Shown piece after piece: positions 50,669-59,369 of a stretch of DNA of 64,000 bases. The notes beneath the pieces were generated by a model. It ran no database searches. It had not been told where the DNA came from and worked only from the letters and a program-made list of their open reading frames with translations. This DNA comes from Campylobacteraceae bacterium (GTDB lineage: Bacteria; Campylobacterota; Campylobacteria; Campylobacterales; Sulfurovaceae): contig JALWNT010000101.1 in NCBI GenBank assembly GCA_027080995.1, forward strand, positions 1-64,000. The letters run 5' to 3'. The first letter of the stretch is position 1, and each line of letters opens with the position of its first letter. A program made the translations under genes and the position numbers.

Positions 50669-50674
50669 TACAAT
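50669..50674 (+). promoter_or_regulatory. -10 box (TACAAT) of the DUF202 gene, leaderless geometry
   Basis: TACAAT followed by GTCTCT and the ATG at 50681. Six bases separate box and ATG, as for dnaG and yidD, and no ribosome site is present. Confidence 0.45.
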
Positions 50675-50680
50675 GTCTCT

Positions 50681-51085
50681 ATGAAAGAAGAGAATGCAAA
50701 CCAAAAACGCCCCATCGACCCCCGGAATCTGATGGCGGTGGAGCGCTCCACCACCTCCCTGATCGGAACCTCCATCTCCCTCATCGTCCTGGGCTTCGTG
50801 GTGGAGAAGTTCGAACTTTTTCTCCACATCCTCGCCGTCAACCTCTCGGGCAAGAAGCATGCCCAGATCCCTCAGCTCGTCCACATCGACTTCTACAACT
50901 ATCTGGGCATCGGCATCGTCAGCGCCGGGATCGTCATGGCGCTCTACACCTACCGCTACTACACCCGCTGGATCCGCCATCTGGAAGAGGGGTGCATCGA
51001 CACCGACAAGGCGATCTATTTCTGGCTCGCCCTCTTCGTCGCCTCGATCGGCGTTTTGCTGCTGATCAGTATGATCGTACTGTAG
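50681..51085 (+). CDS. DUF202 (YidH-like) membrane protein
   Basis: 134 aa with three membrane helices. LMAVERSTTSLIGTSISLIVLGF is the DUF202 opening (ERT/S...L..). Function unknown; found in many bacteria. It lies 43 bp after the cyd operon and 12 bp before another small membrane gene. Confidence 0.85.
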   Translation: MKEENANQKRPIDPRNLMAVERSTTSLIGTSISLIVLGFVVEKFELFLHILAVNLSGKKHAQIPQLVHIDFYNYLGIGIVSAGIVMALYTYRYYTRWIRHLEEGCIDTDKAIYFWLALFVASIGVLLLISMIVL

Positions 51086-51097
51086 GAGGAGAAAGCG

Positions 51098-51421
51098 ATG
51101 GCCGACTTTCTGAGCTTCAACCGCTTCATCACCCAGGACGTTCTGATCGTCTTCTACTACTTCGGTGCCCTGCTGATGCCGGTTTTGCTCTATTTTTTTC
51201 GTGGGGTACTGCTGGAGAAGGTCTCCTTGCTACGGAGCGTCGACGAAAAGTTGCGCACCTTCTACGGAAAATTTGGGCTGAGGGAGAAGATACTGTTTTG
51301 GATCACCTTTTTGACGATCTTTTTCTGTATGGAGCTCTGCTGGAGGATGGTCTTCGAGGCGATGATCGGCTATTTCGATATGCACGATTATCTCTACCGG
51401 ATCATGAAACAGAGGGGATAA
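51098..51421 (+). CDS. DUF4282-like small membrane protein
   Basis: 107 aa with two membrane helices. SFNRFITQDVLIVFYYFGALLMP resembles the FNRF(I/V)TP...Y.LG opening of DUF4282. AGGAGGA lies upstream of the ATG. Co-directional with the DUF202 gene; function unknown. Confidence 0.7.
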   Translation: MADFLSFNRFITQDVLIVFYYFGALLMPVLLYFFRGVLLEKVSLLRSVDEKLRTFYGKFGLREKILFWITFLTIFFCMELCWRMVFEAMIGYFDMHDYLYRIMKQRG

Positions 51422-51489
51422 ACCCACATTTTGCAGTAGGCTTCGCGACAGATATCGAAGGGGAGGCACCTCTTTTTGCCCTTTGCGGA

Positions 51490-51894
51490 CTACCGCCGCA
51501 GATAATCCCGCAGGATTTGTGCGTGATCGAAACACAGCTGCGAGAAAGGAATCGCTTCGAGCGGCACGATGTGCGCGGCTTTGGCGTCGTCGGCCCCCAC
51601 CGGGGCCCCCTCCGCTTCGCAGACGAAGACGCAGCTGGCGGTATGAAAGCGCGGATCCCGCTGCGGGTCGCTGTAGACCCCCAGCAAGCTTCGGATCCGT
51701 ACCTCCAGGCCCGTCTCTTCGCGCATCTCCCGGACACAGGCCGCTTCGACCCGCTCCCCGATCTCGACGAACCCTCCGGGCAACGCCAGGCCCCGGGGCT
51801 CATTCTTGCGCTCGATGAGGACGATGCCTTTGAGAGTCTCTTCCTCGTAGATCTCGATGATGCCGTCGGTGGCCAGATGGGGGGTGCGAATCAT
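51490..51894 (-). CDS. NUDIX hydrolase
   Basis: 134 aa. The Nudix box GGFVEIGERVEAACVREMREETG starts near residue 40 with the G-x5-E-x7-REUXEE-x-GU pattern complete, so it should hydrolyse a nucleoside diphosphate-linked substrate. Substrate not predictable (GFVEIGE type resembles ADP-ribose or general house-cleaning members). AAGGA precedes the start. Monocistronic, converging on the DUF4282 gene. Confidence 0.9.
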   Translation of the reverse strand: MIRTPHLATDGIIEIYEEETLKGIVLIERKNEPRGLALPGGFVEIGERVEAACVREMREETGLEVRIRSLLGVYSDPQRDPRFHTASCVFVCEAEGAPVGADDAKAAHIVPLEAIPFSQLCFDHAQILRDYLRR

Positions 51895-51980
51895 TTTTTA
51901 TCCTTTATTCATGATGTAAAAAAGAAGAAGTCCCGAAATATGGGCATTCTAAAGATTTATTTCCTTAATTTATTTTTCAT

Positions 51981-53633
51981 TTATTTTTTTTTTGCCAATA
52001 TGTATTTCCTATTTTTCCTTTCTCCCACGGGGAGCAAATCGCCTCTTTTCACTGCGTCATAGACAATTTTTCTAACCTGTTGAATGGATACCTCGGGTAA
52101 GCGTTCCGCAATTTCAGAGGCTTTACTCTCGGGATGAACCTTCAAATCTTCAAAAATTAAAGCTCTGAGAGCATGAGGCTCTAATGTTTTTAATGTAGGT
52201 GGAGTATTGCTATCCAGTTGCATCAATAGATCAGGGTTGATCAGATATGAAACTCCTTTAGTTTTCCCTTGTTTAATCACAATGTTCTTATTTACTAATC
52301 CAAATACCCAGGTACGGAGACGATCTTCACGAAGTTGAAGTATCTTTGAAAGTTTCACAGCCGAAATTTTCTTTTCCCTGGCAATAACACCTAACGTGAT
52401 GATCTCTTTCTGAGTCAAAGTAAAATGCTGTTGAACGTAATCAATCAATTTGAGAATATCTGGATCAATAATTGTCGAATATACCGTCACTTGAACATAG
52501 TCAACACCGTTATCTATTTCTGGATAAGGTTTTGCATCTCTACTAAGCTTTTCATAGATCAAGTCATATCCAGACCCTTCTCCTTCCATCATACCAAGTG
52601 CCTTAAATATATCAATAATATGAGGGTTTTTTCTACGAGTTTGATGGAGGATATTTGATTTAGTAATTCCCAAAGGAAATCCCCCGGGACTTCTTACCTC
52701 TAATCGATCGGGATACACACGTATAAATATATCACCGGAAATCGTATAAGATTTATGAGCAAAGGCGTTGATTAAAATTTCTCTAATTACTTCCGATGGA
52801 TATTGACGAATTTTTTCTCGAAAAAGTCCTTTGGGCATCTCATAATAATAAGTAAGCTCTGTAGCTTTCTGTTCAACGTCCAGTAGAAGTTCTTTCGGAT
52901 TCAACTGATTGAAATTCCACTCTTCTTTCCTGACTTTCTCTTCGTTGGCATCATATACAATATACTGAACAGTGATAGGATAACTTAAGCGGGATCTCTG
53001 TCTATAATCCCCCAACCATAAGATTCCTAAATTGGTGACATGGTTTTCGTCGATCAAACGAAAGTGTTCCAATAGTGAATGTTCGTCAAGTGTTTTGATG
53101 AAATCAGATACTTTGTCAGAGTTTCGTATCTCATCAATAAATCGATCAATGTTTTCTTTAGGCAACATATCTATCGTTACTTTACGATGAACATGCAATT
53201 CCCATTGGAACTCTCCTTTTTCTCTTACCAATTGTGTCAAGTTTTGTGAGTCAACAGGAACACATTCTTCACCAACTCGAATTACAACTTTTCCATCAGA
53301 AGTCATGGCTACAGTTTTCAATGATGGCAAAACATGAAAACTGAAATATTCTCCCCCATTCTCATGAGTATGTATTTGCGGATTAGCCAAAGCAACACTG
53401 TTTGTAAATCCTCTTAATCGTTTCAGCGTTTCATTTATTTTCTTATCAGAAATTTTCTGATTTGAAGGTGGTTCTTTACACTTGTCATCAACACCGATAT
53501 AAATAATTCCACCCTGTGCATTGGCAAAACAAACACATTCTTTCGCCAATTTCTCTAAATTTTTCTTTCCCTCTACAGCCTCTATTCGTTTATACTCAAC
53601 ATTATGATTTTCTTCTTGATCAACAAGACTCAT
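51981..53633 (-). CDS. AlbA_2/ATP-binding regulator-like protein coupled to a type IIG enzyme
   Basis: 550 aa. N-terminal AlbA_2 (Schlafen-type) domain (~10-130: VEYKRIEAVEGKKNLEKL, GGIIYIGVDD), an ATPase-like HATPase_c_4 domain (~280-385: EVIREILINAFAHKSY, GEGSGYDLIYE), and C-terminal winged-helix segments (~420-550). The gene is strikingly AT-rich compared with its surroundings, signalling recent transfer. Its start overlaps the restriction-modification stop by 4 nt. Related proteins are often called transcriptional regulators; linkage suggests a defence role. Confidence 0.85.
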   Translation of the reverse strand: MSLVDQEENHNVEYKRIEAVEGKKNLEKLAKECVCFANAQGGIIYIGVDDKCKEPPSNQKISDKKINETLKRLRGFTNSVALANPQIHTHENGGEYFSFHVLPSLKTVAMTSDGKVVIRVGEECVPVDSQNLTQLVREKGEFQWELHVHRKVTIDMLPKENIDRFIDEIRNSDKVSDFIKTLDEHSLLEHFRLIDENHVTNLGILWLGDYRQRSRLSYPITVQYIVYDANEEKVRKEEWNFNQLNPKELLLDVEQKATELTYYYEMPKGLFREKIRQYPSEVIREILINAFAHKSYTISGDIFIRVYPDRLEVRSPGGFPLGITKSNILHQTRRKNPHIIDIFKALGMMEGEGSGYDLIYEKLSRDAKPYPEIDNGVDYVQVTVYSTIIDPDILKLIDYVQQHFTLTQKEIITLGVIAREKKISAVKLSKILQLREDRLRTWVFGLVNKNIVIKQGKTKGVSYLINPDLLMQLDSNTPPTLKTLEPHALRALIFEDLKVHPESKASEIAERLPEVSIQQVRKIVYDAVKRGDLLPVGERKNRKYILAKKK

Positions 53634-56600
53634 TTTTCACCTTCCAGAAATTCAATCTCTTCTTCCATCATCCCATAGAGTGCATAGACCTTGCGATCGA
53701 TCTCCTCTTCAAGCTCGGAAGTATCGCGTCCGGCCCTTTTGGCTTCGATGACGGCATCAACCAGTTCGATGAAGGGTTGCTGGCAATCTTTGTCGATATC
53801 GGGGATGGGGAGTTTGGAGATTTGGTTTTCAAAGTATTCGTAGATACCGCCGCCGGTTTGTTTGCCGATGCCGTGGTAGCGAAAGTTCAAAAGCTTGGAG
53901 TTGAGCAGCGCCAAAACGTATCGGATATCGATTCTCTCATCGTTTCCAAATACCGCGGTAGTATTGGTCAGGCCGATGTACTCTCCCGCCGTCTCGTCCA
54001 GGCAGAAGGTGTTCTCCTTGGCCCGGTAGGATGTCCAGAGTTTAGGATAAGGATAATACTCTTTGTGCAAAGGCCTGCTATATCGCCACCACGTTCTCCC
54101 TTCATTTCTAACCGTTGCTCTGTTTTTCAAAACATCTTTTTTCTCCAACAAATACTCTTGCAGATACTCCGGCAAATCCTCGAAGTGCTCGACCTCCTCG
54201 ATATAGAGCAGATACTCTTTGGCCTCTTCGTGCCGATACTTTTCGATAATTTCGCCGCTCATCTTTTTGCGGAAATATTGTGAATCCCACCCTCGGGGAA
54301 TCTCTTTGAAAGTATAGACCTTGTTGGCCGCCGTCTCCATCCCTTTCCCTACATGCAGCAATGCACCCAGTTTCGGATGTCCGCCGTCGATCTTTTCATA
54401 GAGCCGCAGGACTTTGGGATCGGCCAGGACGAAAGGAGCGTCTTCGCGGAAGCGCACCTCGAAATAGCGACCGGAATCTTCCAAAGCCTCTTCGATTTCG
54501 CTTTTTTCGTATTTGTCGCCTTGGAAATTGAGCACTTTGGCCGGGCCTTCGTGCCCTTTTTGCATAAAAAGCATCATCGTCGTGATACTGGCATCCTCGA
54601 AAACCATGAAGCGTTCGAAATTGACCAGTTTGCGCACCGGATTGCGATGCAGGATGAAGTTGCGCAGTTTTTTTGCTTTGTCGGAAAAGAGCATGGCGTT
54701 GGAGACGATAAAAGCGGTCTGGGTTTTGGAAAGCTCCGTCGCCCGGGCGATGAAGTAGAAGAGGATGTCGCTCTTGTCCATGTAGATCTCGGGATAATGT
54801 TCGGGCAGGTAGCGCAGCATCGGGGAACCGGCTCCGAAGATGTCGATGTTGAAATAGGGCGGATTGCCGATGAGAAGGTCGAAGCCGACGAAATTCCCCT
54901 CTTCGTCCAGCACTTCGGGAAACTCGAAGCGCCATTCAAAAGCGTTTTCGTAAACTTTTCCCCGGCGTATCTCGTCGATCTGCCGTTCCGCTTCTTTGAG
55001 TTTCTCCAAAAGGGCGTCTCTTGCTTTGCGCTTCGCATCATCCGGTGTCTCGTCGAAGAGCCGCCCGTGAAAACCGTAGCCGAAATCCAGGGCATCGAGT
55101 TGCATCTCGCGACTCAACCCCTCCATCCCGAAGTCCCGGACATAGTCGTAAAGCAACTTCTTGTAACGTTGTGTCTGCTTCCACTGCTCGCTCAGCGTCA
55201 GGCCGAACATCGCCTTGATCTCGTCGATGGTGCGGCGCATCTGCTCCTTGGTGGTCGCAAATCCTCCCTCTTTGTATTCTCTGACCAGAGTTTTGTACTC
55301 TTCGATCTTGTGCCGGATATTGGGGACGGTGATCTCATCGTGCAAACCGTAGCGACTCACGAGAGAATCCCCGATTTTGATGTTGATGTCGATATTGGGC
55401 ATCGTCACCAGTTCGCCGTTTTCATCGTAATAGCTATGTTTGAGCAGTTCGATCCAGAGTCGGAGCCGGGCGATCTGAGCAGCGTTGGGGTTGATGTCCA
55501 CGCCGAATAGAGAGTTTTCGATGATCTTTTTCTTCTCCAAAAAGAGGGCTTTTTGGATTCGGGTCCCTTCTCGGGAGCCTTTGCGGTATTCAAAAATCTC
55601 TCCCTCGTCGTCGCGGACGATCAGTTCGTCGTTTTCCACTTCCAGGTCGTAGTCTTTGATCCGTTTTCCATCGGCGTCGTAGAGCAGGCGAAGTTCGCTT
55701 TTGATCGCCAGGATCGTATTGAGCGCCGAGACGAGAAAGTGACCGCTGCCTACCGCCGGATCACAAACGGTAAGCGAATCAATAATCGCGTTGGCCTCTT
55801 TTTTGTCCTCGATCTTTTCGTCCAGCTCTTCGAGGGATCGACATTGCCAGCCTTTGAGGGCATTGAACTTCTCGATAATCGCCCGGGTAATCGTCTCTTT
55901 GGCCATGAACATCGTCACGAAGCCGGGGGTATAGTAGCTCCCCTCCCTGTATCCGTTGAGTTTCTCGAAAATAAGCCCCAAAACGGCGGCGTTGATGAGC
56001 GTCTTGTTCTCTTCCAACAATTCCTCACCGCTTTCGCTGGAGAAGTCGTAGGCGTCGAGAAATTCGAAGAGATACTCCAGCATATTGAGACTGCCGGTTC
56101 GGCGCTTGCCGTCGGATGTTTTGAGGACCGTCTTTTTGTAATAGGAAAGCGCGCAGTTGTCTTCGAGTGTCGATATGTCGATGTACCGACGCTCCATCTC
56201 GCTCATTTCAAACAGAGAAGAGTTGAGATAGGGAATATGATCAAACTCCCGATGGGCACGATCCTGCGGTCGGCGGGCTAGAATATCGAAAAAGAAAATT
56301 TTCATCCGGTCGAAATCTTCGATCGTTCGGATATTCATGAACCGGAATCGCTCATCTTCTTCGTTCCATCTCAGAAGCTGGGCTTCCAAAAGTTTGAGGA
56401 AAAGAATTCGGTTGACCCAGATGATGTTGAGCCGCAAAACCGTTTCGAAATCGCTCGGATACCCCGCATACTCCAGATTCCTGGCCGTATTTTCAAAGAG
56501 GGAAGCTATTTCGGGATTTTTTGCCCGCCCAATGGTCTTTTTTCCACTGCCGGACTCTTCAAGCCCTATGATATAGAGCAGCTCGTTGTAAAACTCTCTG

Positions 56601-57322
56601 TTTAGCGAATTGGCGTCGTTGGGATTGAAGGCTTTGAAAAGGGTCTCTTTCGAAAAAAGTTTATAGAGAGCGATACGCTGTTTTTCGTTTTTCGTCTCTC
56701 TCAGATCGAAATAGGCCGCTTCAATCTCCCGATTTTTGGTCGGATCACCAAGCTCCATCGCCAACGCGGTATAGAAATCCTCTGTCCGGTCTCCAAGTAA
56801 TGAAGGGTCTTCGAATCCTTCAAAGATTTTGCGGATTCTGCTTTCTCTCCAAAAGAGTTTCTCGAAATCTTTGGCATCGAAAACGAACCACCGGTAAAAG
56901 TCGGTCACAATCACATGATAAAGAGTGAGATTGCCTTGGGCCCGTTCTCTCATAAAATAGAGCACTGCTTCGTGAAAGGCTTTGCGATTGATGTCCCCCG
57001 GAGCGATCATCGCCTGGGAACCGGGAACTTTCGCTTCAATGATTACGGCGGGGCGATTATCCTCTATCAGCGCCAGATCGATACCGCTTTGTCCTTTCTG
57101 TGAATGAGCCTGGGCAGAATAGCCCAAGGATTCGAAAAAAGGTTTGAGCGCATTGGTGACAATGTTGGGCTCGGACTGTTTGGTAGAGAGTTGCTCCCGA
57201 AGAGCGTGCAGGTAATGATCAAGGCTTTCGATGAAACTGCCGTAATCGGATGATGAGATATTCCGCTTTGAAAGAAGCGGGGAGAGAAATTTCCGTGGAG
57301 TTACGGTTTCGATCGTCAACAT
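53630..57322 (-). CDS. Type IIG restriction-modification enzyme (N6-adenine class)
   Basis: 1230-aa fusion. N-terminal PD-(D/E)xK nuclease: D82 and E96-A-K98 in GIDLALIEDN and AVIIEAK. Methyltransferase motif I is CDPAVGSGHFL (~517) and motif IV is NPPYFN (~820). C-terminal specificity (TaqI_C-like) domain ends with ISKLPIPDI. One polypeptide cuts and methylates, so no separate specificity gene is needed. Target sequence unknown. It is upstream of and coupled to the AlbA_2 gene; the two appear to be a transferred unit inserted beside murE. Confidence 0.92.
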   Translation of the reverse strand: MLTIETVTPRKFLSPLLSKRNISSSDYGSFIESLDHYLHALREQLSTKQSEPNIVTNALKPFFESLGYSAQAHSQKGQSGIDLALIEDNRPAVIIEAKVPGSQAMIAPGDINRKAFHEAVLYFMRERAQGNLTLYHVIVTDFYRWFVFDAKDFEKLFWRESRIRKIFEGFEDPSLLGDRTEDFYTALAMELGDPTKNREIEAAYFDLRETKNEKQRIALYKLFSKETLFKAFNPNDANSLNREFYNELLYIIGLEESGSGKKTIGRAKNPEIASLFENTARNLEYAGYPSDFETVLRLNIIWVNRILFLKLLEAQLLRWNEEDERFRFMNIRTIEDFDRMKIFFFDILARRPQDRAHREFDHIPYLNSSLFEMSEMERRYIDISTLEDNCALSYYKKTVLKTSDGKRRTGSLNMLEYLFEFLDAYDFSSESGEELLEENKTLINAAVLGLIFEKLNGYREGSYYTPGFVTMFMAKETITRAIIEKFNALKGWQCRSLEELDEKIEDKKEANAIIDSLTVCDPAVGSGHFLVSALNTILAIKSELRLLYDADGKRIKDYDLEVENDELIVRDDEGEIFEYRKGSREGTRIQKALFLEKKKIIENSLFGVDINPNAAQIARLRLWIELLKHSYYDENGELVTMPNIDINIKIGDSLVSRYGLHDEITVPNIRHKIEEYKTLVREYKEGGFATTKEQMRRTIDEIKAMFGLTLSEQWKQTQRYKKLLYDYVRDFGMEGLSREMQLDALDFGYGFHGRLFDETPDDAKRKARDALLEKLKEAERQIDEIRRGKVYENAFEWRFEFPEVLDEEGNFVGFDLLIGNPPYFNIDIFGAGSPMLRYLPEHYPEIYMDKSDILFYFIARATELSKTQTAFIVSNAMLFSDKAKKLRNFILHRNPVRKLVNFERFMVFEDASITTMMLFMQKGHEGPAKVLNFQGDKYEKSEIEEALEDSGRYFEVRFREDAPFVLADPKVLRLYEKIDGGHPKLGALLHVGKGMETAANKVYTFKEIPRGWDSQYFRKKMSGEIIEKYRHEEAKEYLLYIEEVEHFEDLPEYLQEYLLEKKDVLKNRATVRNEGRTWWRYSRPLHKEYYPYPKLWTSYRAKENTFCLDETAGEYIGLTNTTAVFGNDERIDIRYVLALLNSKLLNFRYHGIGKQTGGGIYEYFENQISKLPIPDIDKDCQQPFIELVDAVIEAKRAGRDTSELEEEIDRKVYALYGMMEEEIEFLEGEK

Positions 57323-57402
57323 CCGGCCATCTTTCTGGAGATTTTGAATCTATTTTACACTATCCGCTCTATATCGGCCGCCAACTTGAACAAAGTGTCA
57401 TA

Positions 57403-58710
57403 CTATGGGATAGGATTTTCTTTTCTTTCAAGAATCTCGCGCACAACCTTTCTATCATCGAAAGGGTGTTTGACCCCGGCGATCTCCTGGGTCTCTTCGT
57501 CCCCCTTGCCCAGGATCAGCAGGATCTCTCCCTCTTCCAGTTCGTCGATCGCCCGCTCGATCGCCTCCCGGCGGTCGACGATGGCATAGACATTCTCCTT
57601 GCCCTTGAGCCCGGCCAGGATGTCGGCGATGATCGCTTCGGGATCTTCGCTGCGGGGGTTGTCGCTGGTGACGTAGATCTTTTTGGCGAAGCGGCCGGCC
57701 ACGGCGCCCATCCGGGGGCGCTTGCCCCGGTCACGGTCTCCGCCGGCTCCGAAGACCACCGCCAGATCCTTGTCCTTGAGGCTATCGAGCACCCGATACA
57801 TCCCGTCGTCGGTATGGGCGAAGTCGACGAGGATTGTCGGATCGGCGCTGACCAGCTCCATCCGGCCGCTCACTCCGCCGAAATTTTCCACCGCTTCGCA
57901 GATCTTCTCCAGCGGCTCTTCGGTCAGGAGCTTGGCCGAAGCGATGGCGGCGAGGAGGTTGTAGAGGTTGAAAAGCCCCATCATGTTGGAGTAGAAAGCC
58001 TCCTTCTCGTCGCGAAACTGCACCACGGCACTGATGCCGTTTTGGAGGGAGTAGGCCATCACCTTGAAAGTCGCCGGCTCTTCGACCCCGTAGGTGTAGG
58101 CGTTGGCGGGATTGAAGTCGAGGGTTTTGATTTCGTCTTTGTTGAGAAGTTTCAGGGTATCGTCCGCGAAGAAGCGGCTTTTGACCCGTCGATACTCTTC
58201 GACGGTGCCGTGGTAATCCAGATGGTCCCGGGTAACGTTGGTGTGGACTTTGAGGGCGAACCCGATCCCCTCGATCCGCTCCTGATCGATGGCGTGGGAG
58301 CTCACCTCCATCACGAAATACTCCGCCCCCGCCTCACGCGAGCGCTTCATATTCCAGAGGGTTTCGAGGATGGAGGGGGTCGTCATATGCTTGCGCTCCA
58401 GCGGCCGATCGTCGACGAAAAGCCCCCGCGTCCCCTGCAACGCCGCCGAGCGCCCCAGGTCGATCAGCAGGGAGTAGATCAGCGCCGTCGTCGTGGTTTT
58501 GCCGTTGGTGCCGGTGACGCCGACCGTTTTCATCCCCTCCAGATCCCAGCGGCGGATCAGCTCTTCGGGAGTGATTGTGGGGGTTTCGGCGGGGAGTTCA
58601 CGGCGATAGGGGGCGTTTTGTTTCGTCGCAAGCAGCACAGTGCCCGCTTCGAGCTCCTGCGTATTGTCCGTCAGCGCCTCGAAGCCGTCGTATGCGTAGG
58701 GGACCCTCAC
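57403..58710 (-). CDS. murE: UDP-MurNAc-L-Ala-D-Glu:meso-DAP ligase
   Basis: 435-aa Mur ligase of peptidoglycan synthesis. ATP site GVTGTNGKTTT (~64), Lys-carbamylation region, EVSSHAIDQ, and the DAP-specific DNPRSEDP motif (~330). N-terminal UDP-binding domain is short, as in Campylobacterota. It overlaps the upstream TPR-like gene by 4 nt. Confidence 0.95.
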   Translation of the reverse strand: MRVPYAYDGFEALTDNTQELEAGTVLLATKQNAPYRRELPAETPTITPEELIRRWDLEGMKTVGVTGTNGKTTTTALIYSLLIDLGRSAALQGTRGLFVDDRPLERKHMTTPSILETLWNMKRSREAGAEYFVMEVSSHAIDQERIEGIGFALKVHTNVTRDHLDYHGTVEEYRRVKSRFFADDTLKLLNKDEIKTLDFNPANAYTYGVEEPATFKVMAYSLQNGISAVVQFRDEKEAFYSNMMGLFNLYNLLAAIASAKLLTEEPLEKICEAVENFGGVSGRMELVSADPTILVDFAHTDDGMYRVLDSLKDKDLAVVFGAGGDRDRGKRPRMGAVAGRFAKKIYVTSDNPRSEDPEAIIADILAGLKGKENVYAIVDRREAIERAIDELEEGEILLILGKGDEETQEIAGVKHPFDDRKVVREILERKENPIP

Positions 58711-59279
58711 GCGTCACTCTTTTGCAGCAGGGCGTAGAGGCCGTAGATCTCCTGATCGTTGCCGAAGCTCTCGCCCAGCGTGTCGAGGTAGTTGGCGGCC
58801 ATCTCGTCGTAGCCCGCTTCGACCAGTCGCCGGATGAAGTCGATGAACTCCTCCCGGGTGCGGATCACCACGCGGGTGGAGAACATAATGTCTTCAAACG
58901 CCTCTTTGAAGCTGCCCTTCTCCTCGATCAGACGGACGAAATCCTCGTAGCGGATCCCCTCGTCGAGTTGCGCCTCTTCCAGGCCGCCGAGGAGCTGCTC
59001 CTGGATCACGACGCGGGTGGCGTAAATAGTCTGCATCAGCTGATCGATGATCTCCTCCGCGTTGTCGTTGGAGCTTTTGATCGCCTGATAGTAGTCGAAG
59101 AGCGCCTGCGCGTCCTCGTCGCTCTCGAGCCCCATATCGCTGAGAAAGACCCCGATGCGCGCGTCTCTCATCTGCGGATCTTCCTGCAGCAGCAGGCTGT
59201 AGATCTTGATGGCGTTGTCGTATTCACGCCGCAAAAACTGTTCTTCGGCCCGTTTCAACAATACATTCTTACTTGTCAT
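58707..59279 (-). CDS. TPR-like protein of unknown function
   Basis: 190 aa, all helical. An N-terminal tetratricopeptide-like repeat (AEEQFLRREYDNAIKIYSLLLQEDP) is followed by acidic helices. No signal peptide. It overlaps murE by 4 nt (ATGA), so it is co-translated, and in this phylum a gene of this type regularly precedes murE. Role unknown. Confidence 0.75.
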   Translation of the reverse strand: MTSKNVLLKRAEEQFLRREYDNAIKIYSLLLQEDPQMRDARIGVFLSDMGLESDEDAQALFDYYQAIKSSNDNAEEIIDQLMQTIYATRVVIQEQLLGGLEEAQLDEGIRYEDFVRLIEEKGSFKEAFEDIMFSTRVVIRTREEFIDFIRRLVEAGYDEMAANYLDTLGESFGNDQEIYGLYALLQKSDA

Positions 59280-59344
59280 ATCTTCTTCCTCTTCTTTAAA
59301 AATTATTTTATCATATATTCAGATTCATATAAGCATATATGACG

Positions 59345-59369
59345 AAAAAACTCTGCAACCTACGTTGCA
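59345..59369 (-). terminator. Rho-independent terminator of the hyp/GH3 transcript
   Basis: Minus-strand stem TGCAAC-GTAG-GTTGCA (59354-59369) followed by GAG and six T (59345-59350), immediately after the GH3 stop at 59370. Confidence 0.8.

Noticed and set aside
57250-58737. 495-aa plus-strand open frame
   Set aside because: Antisense of murE and the start of the type IIG gene; no motif, and both opposite genes are certain.
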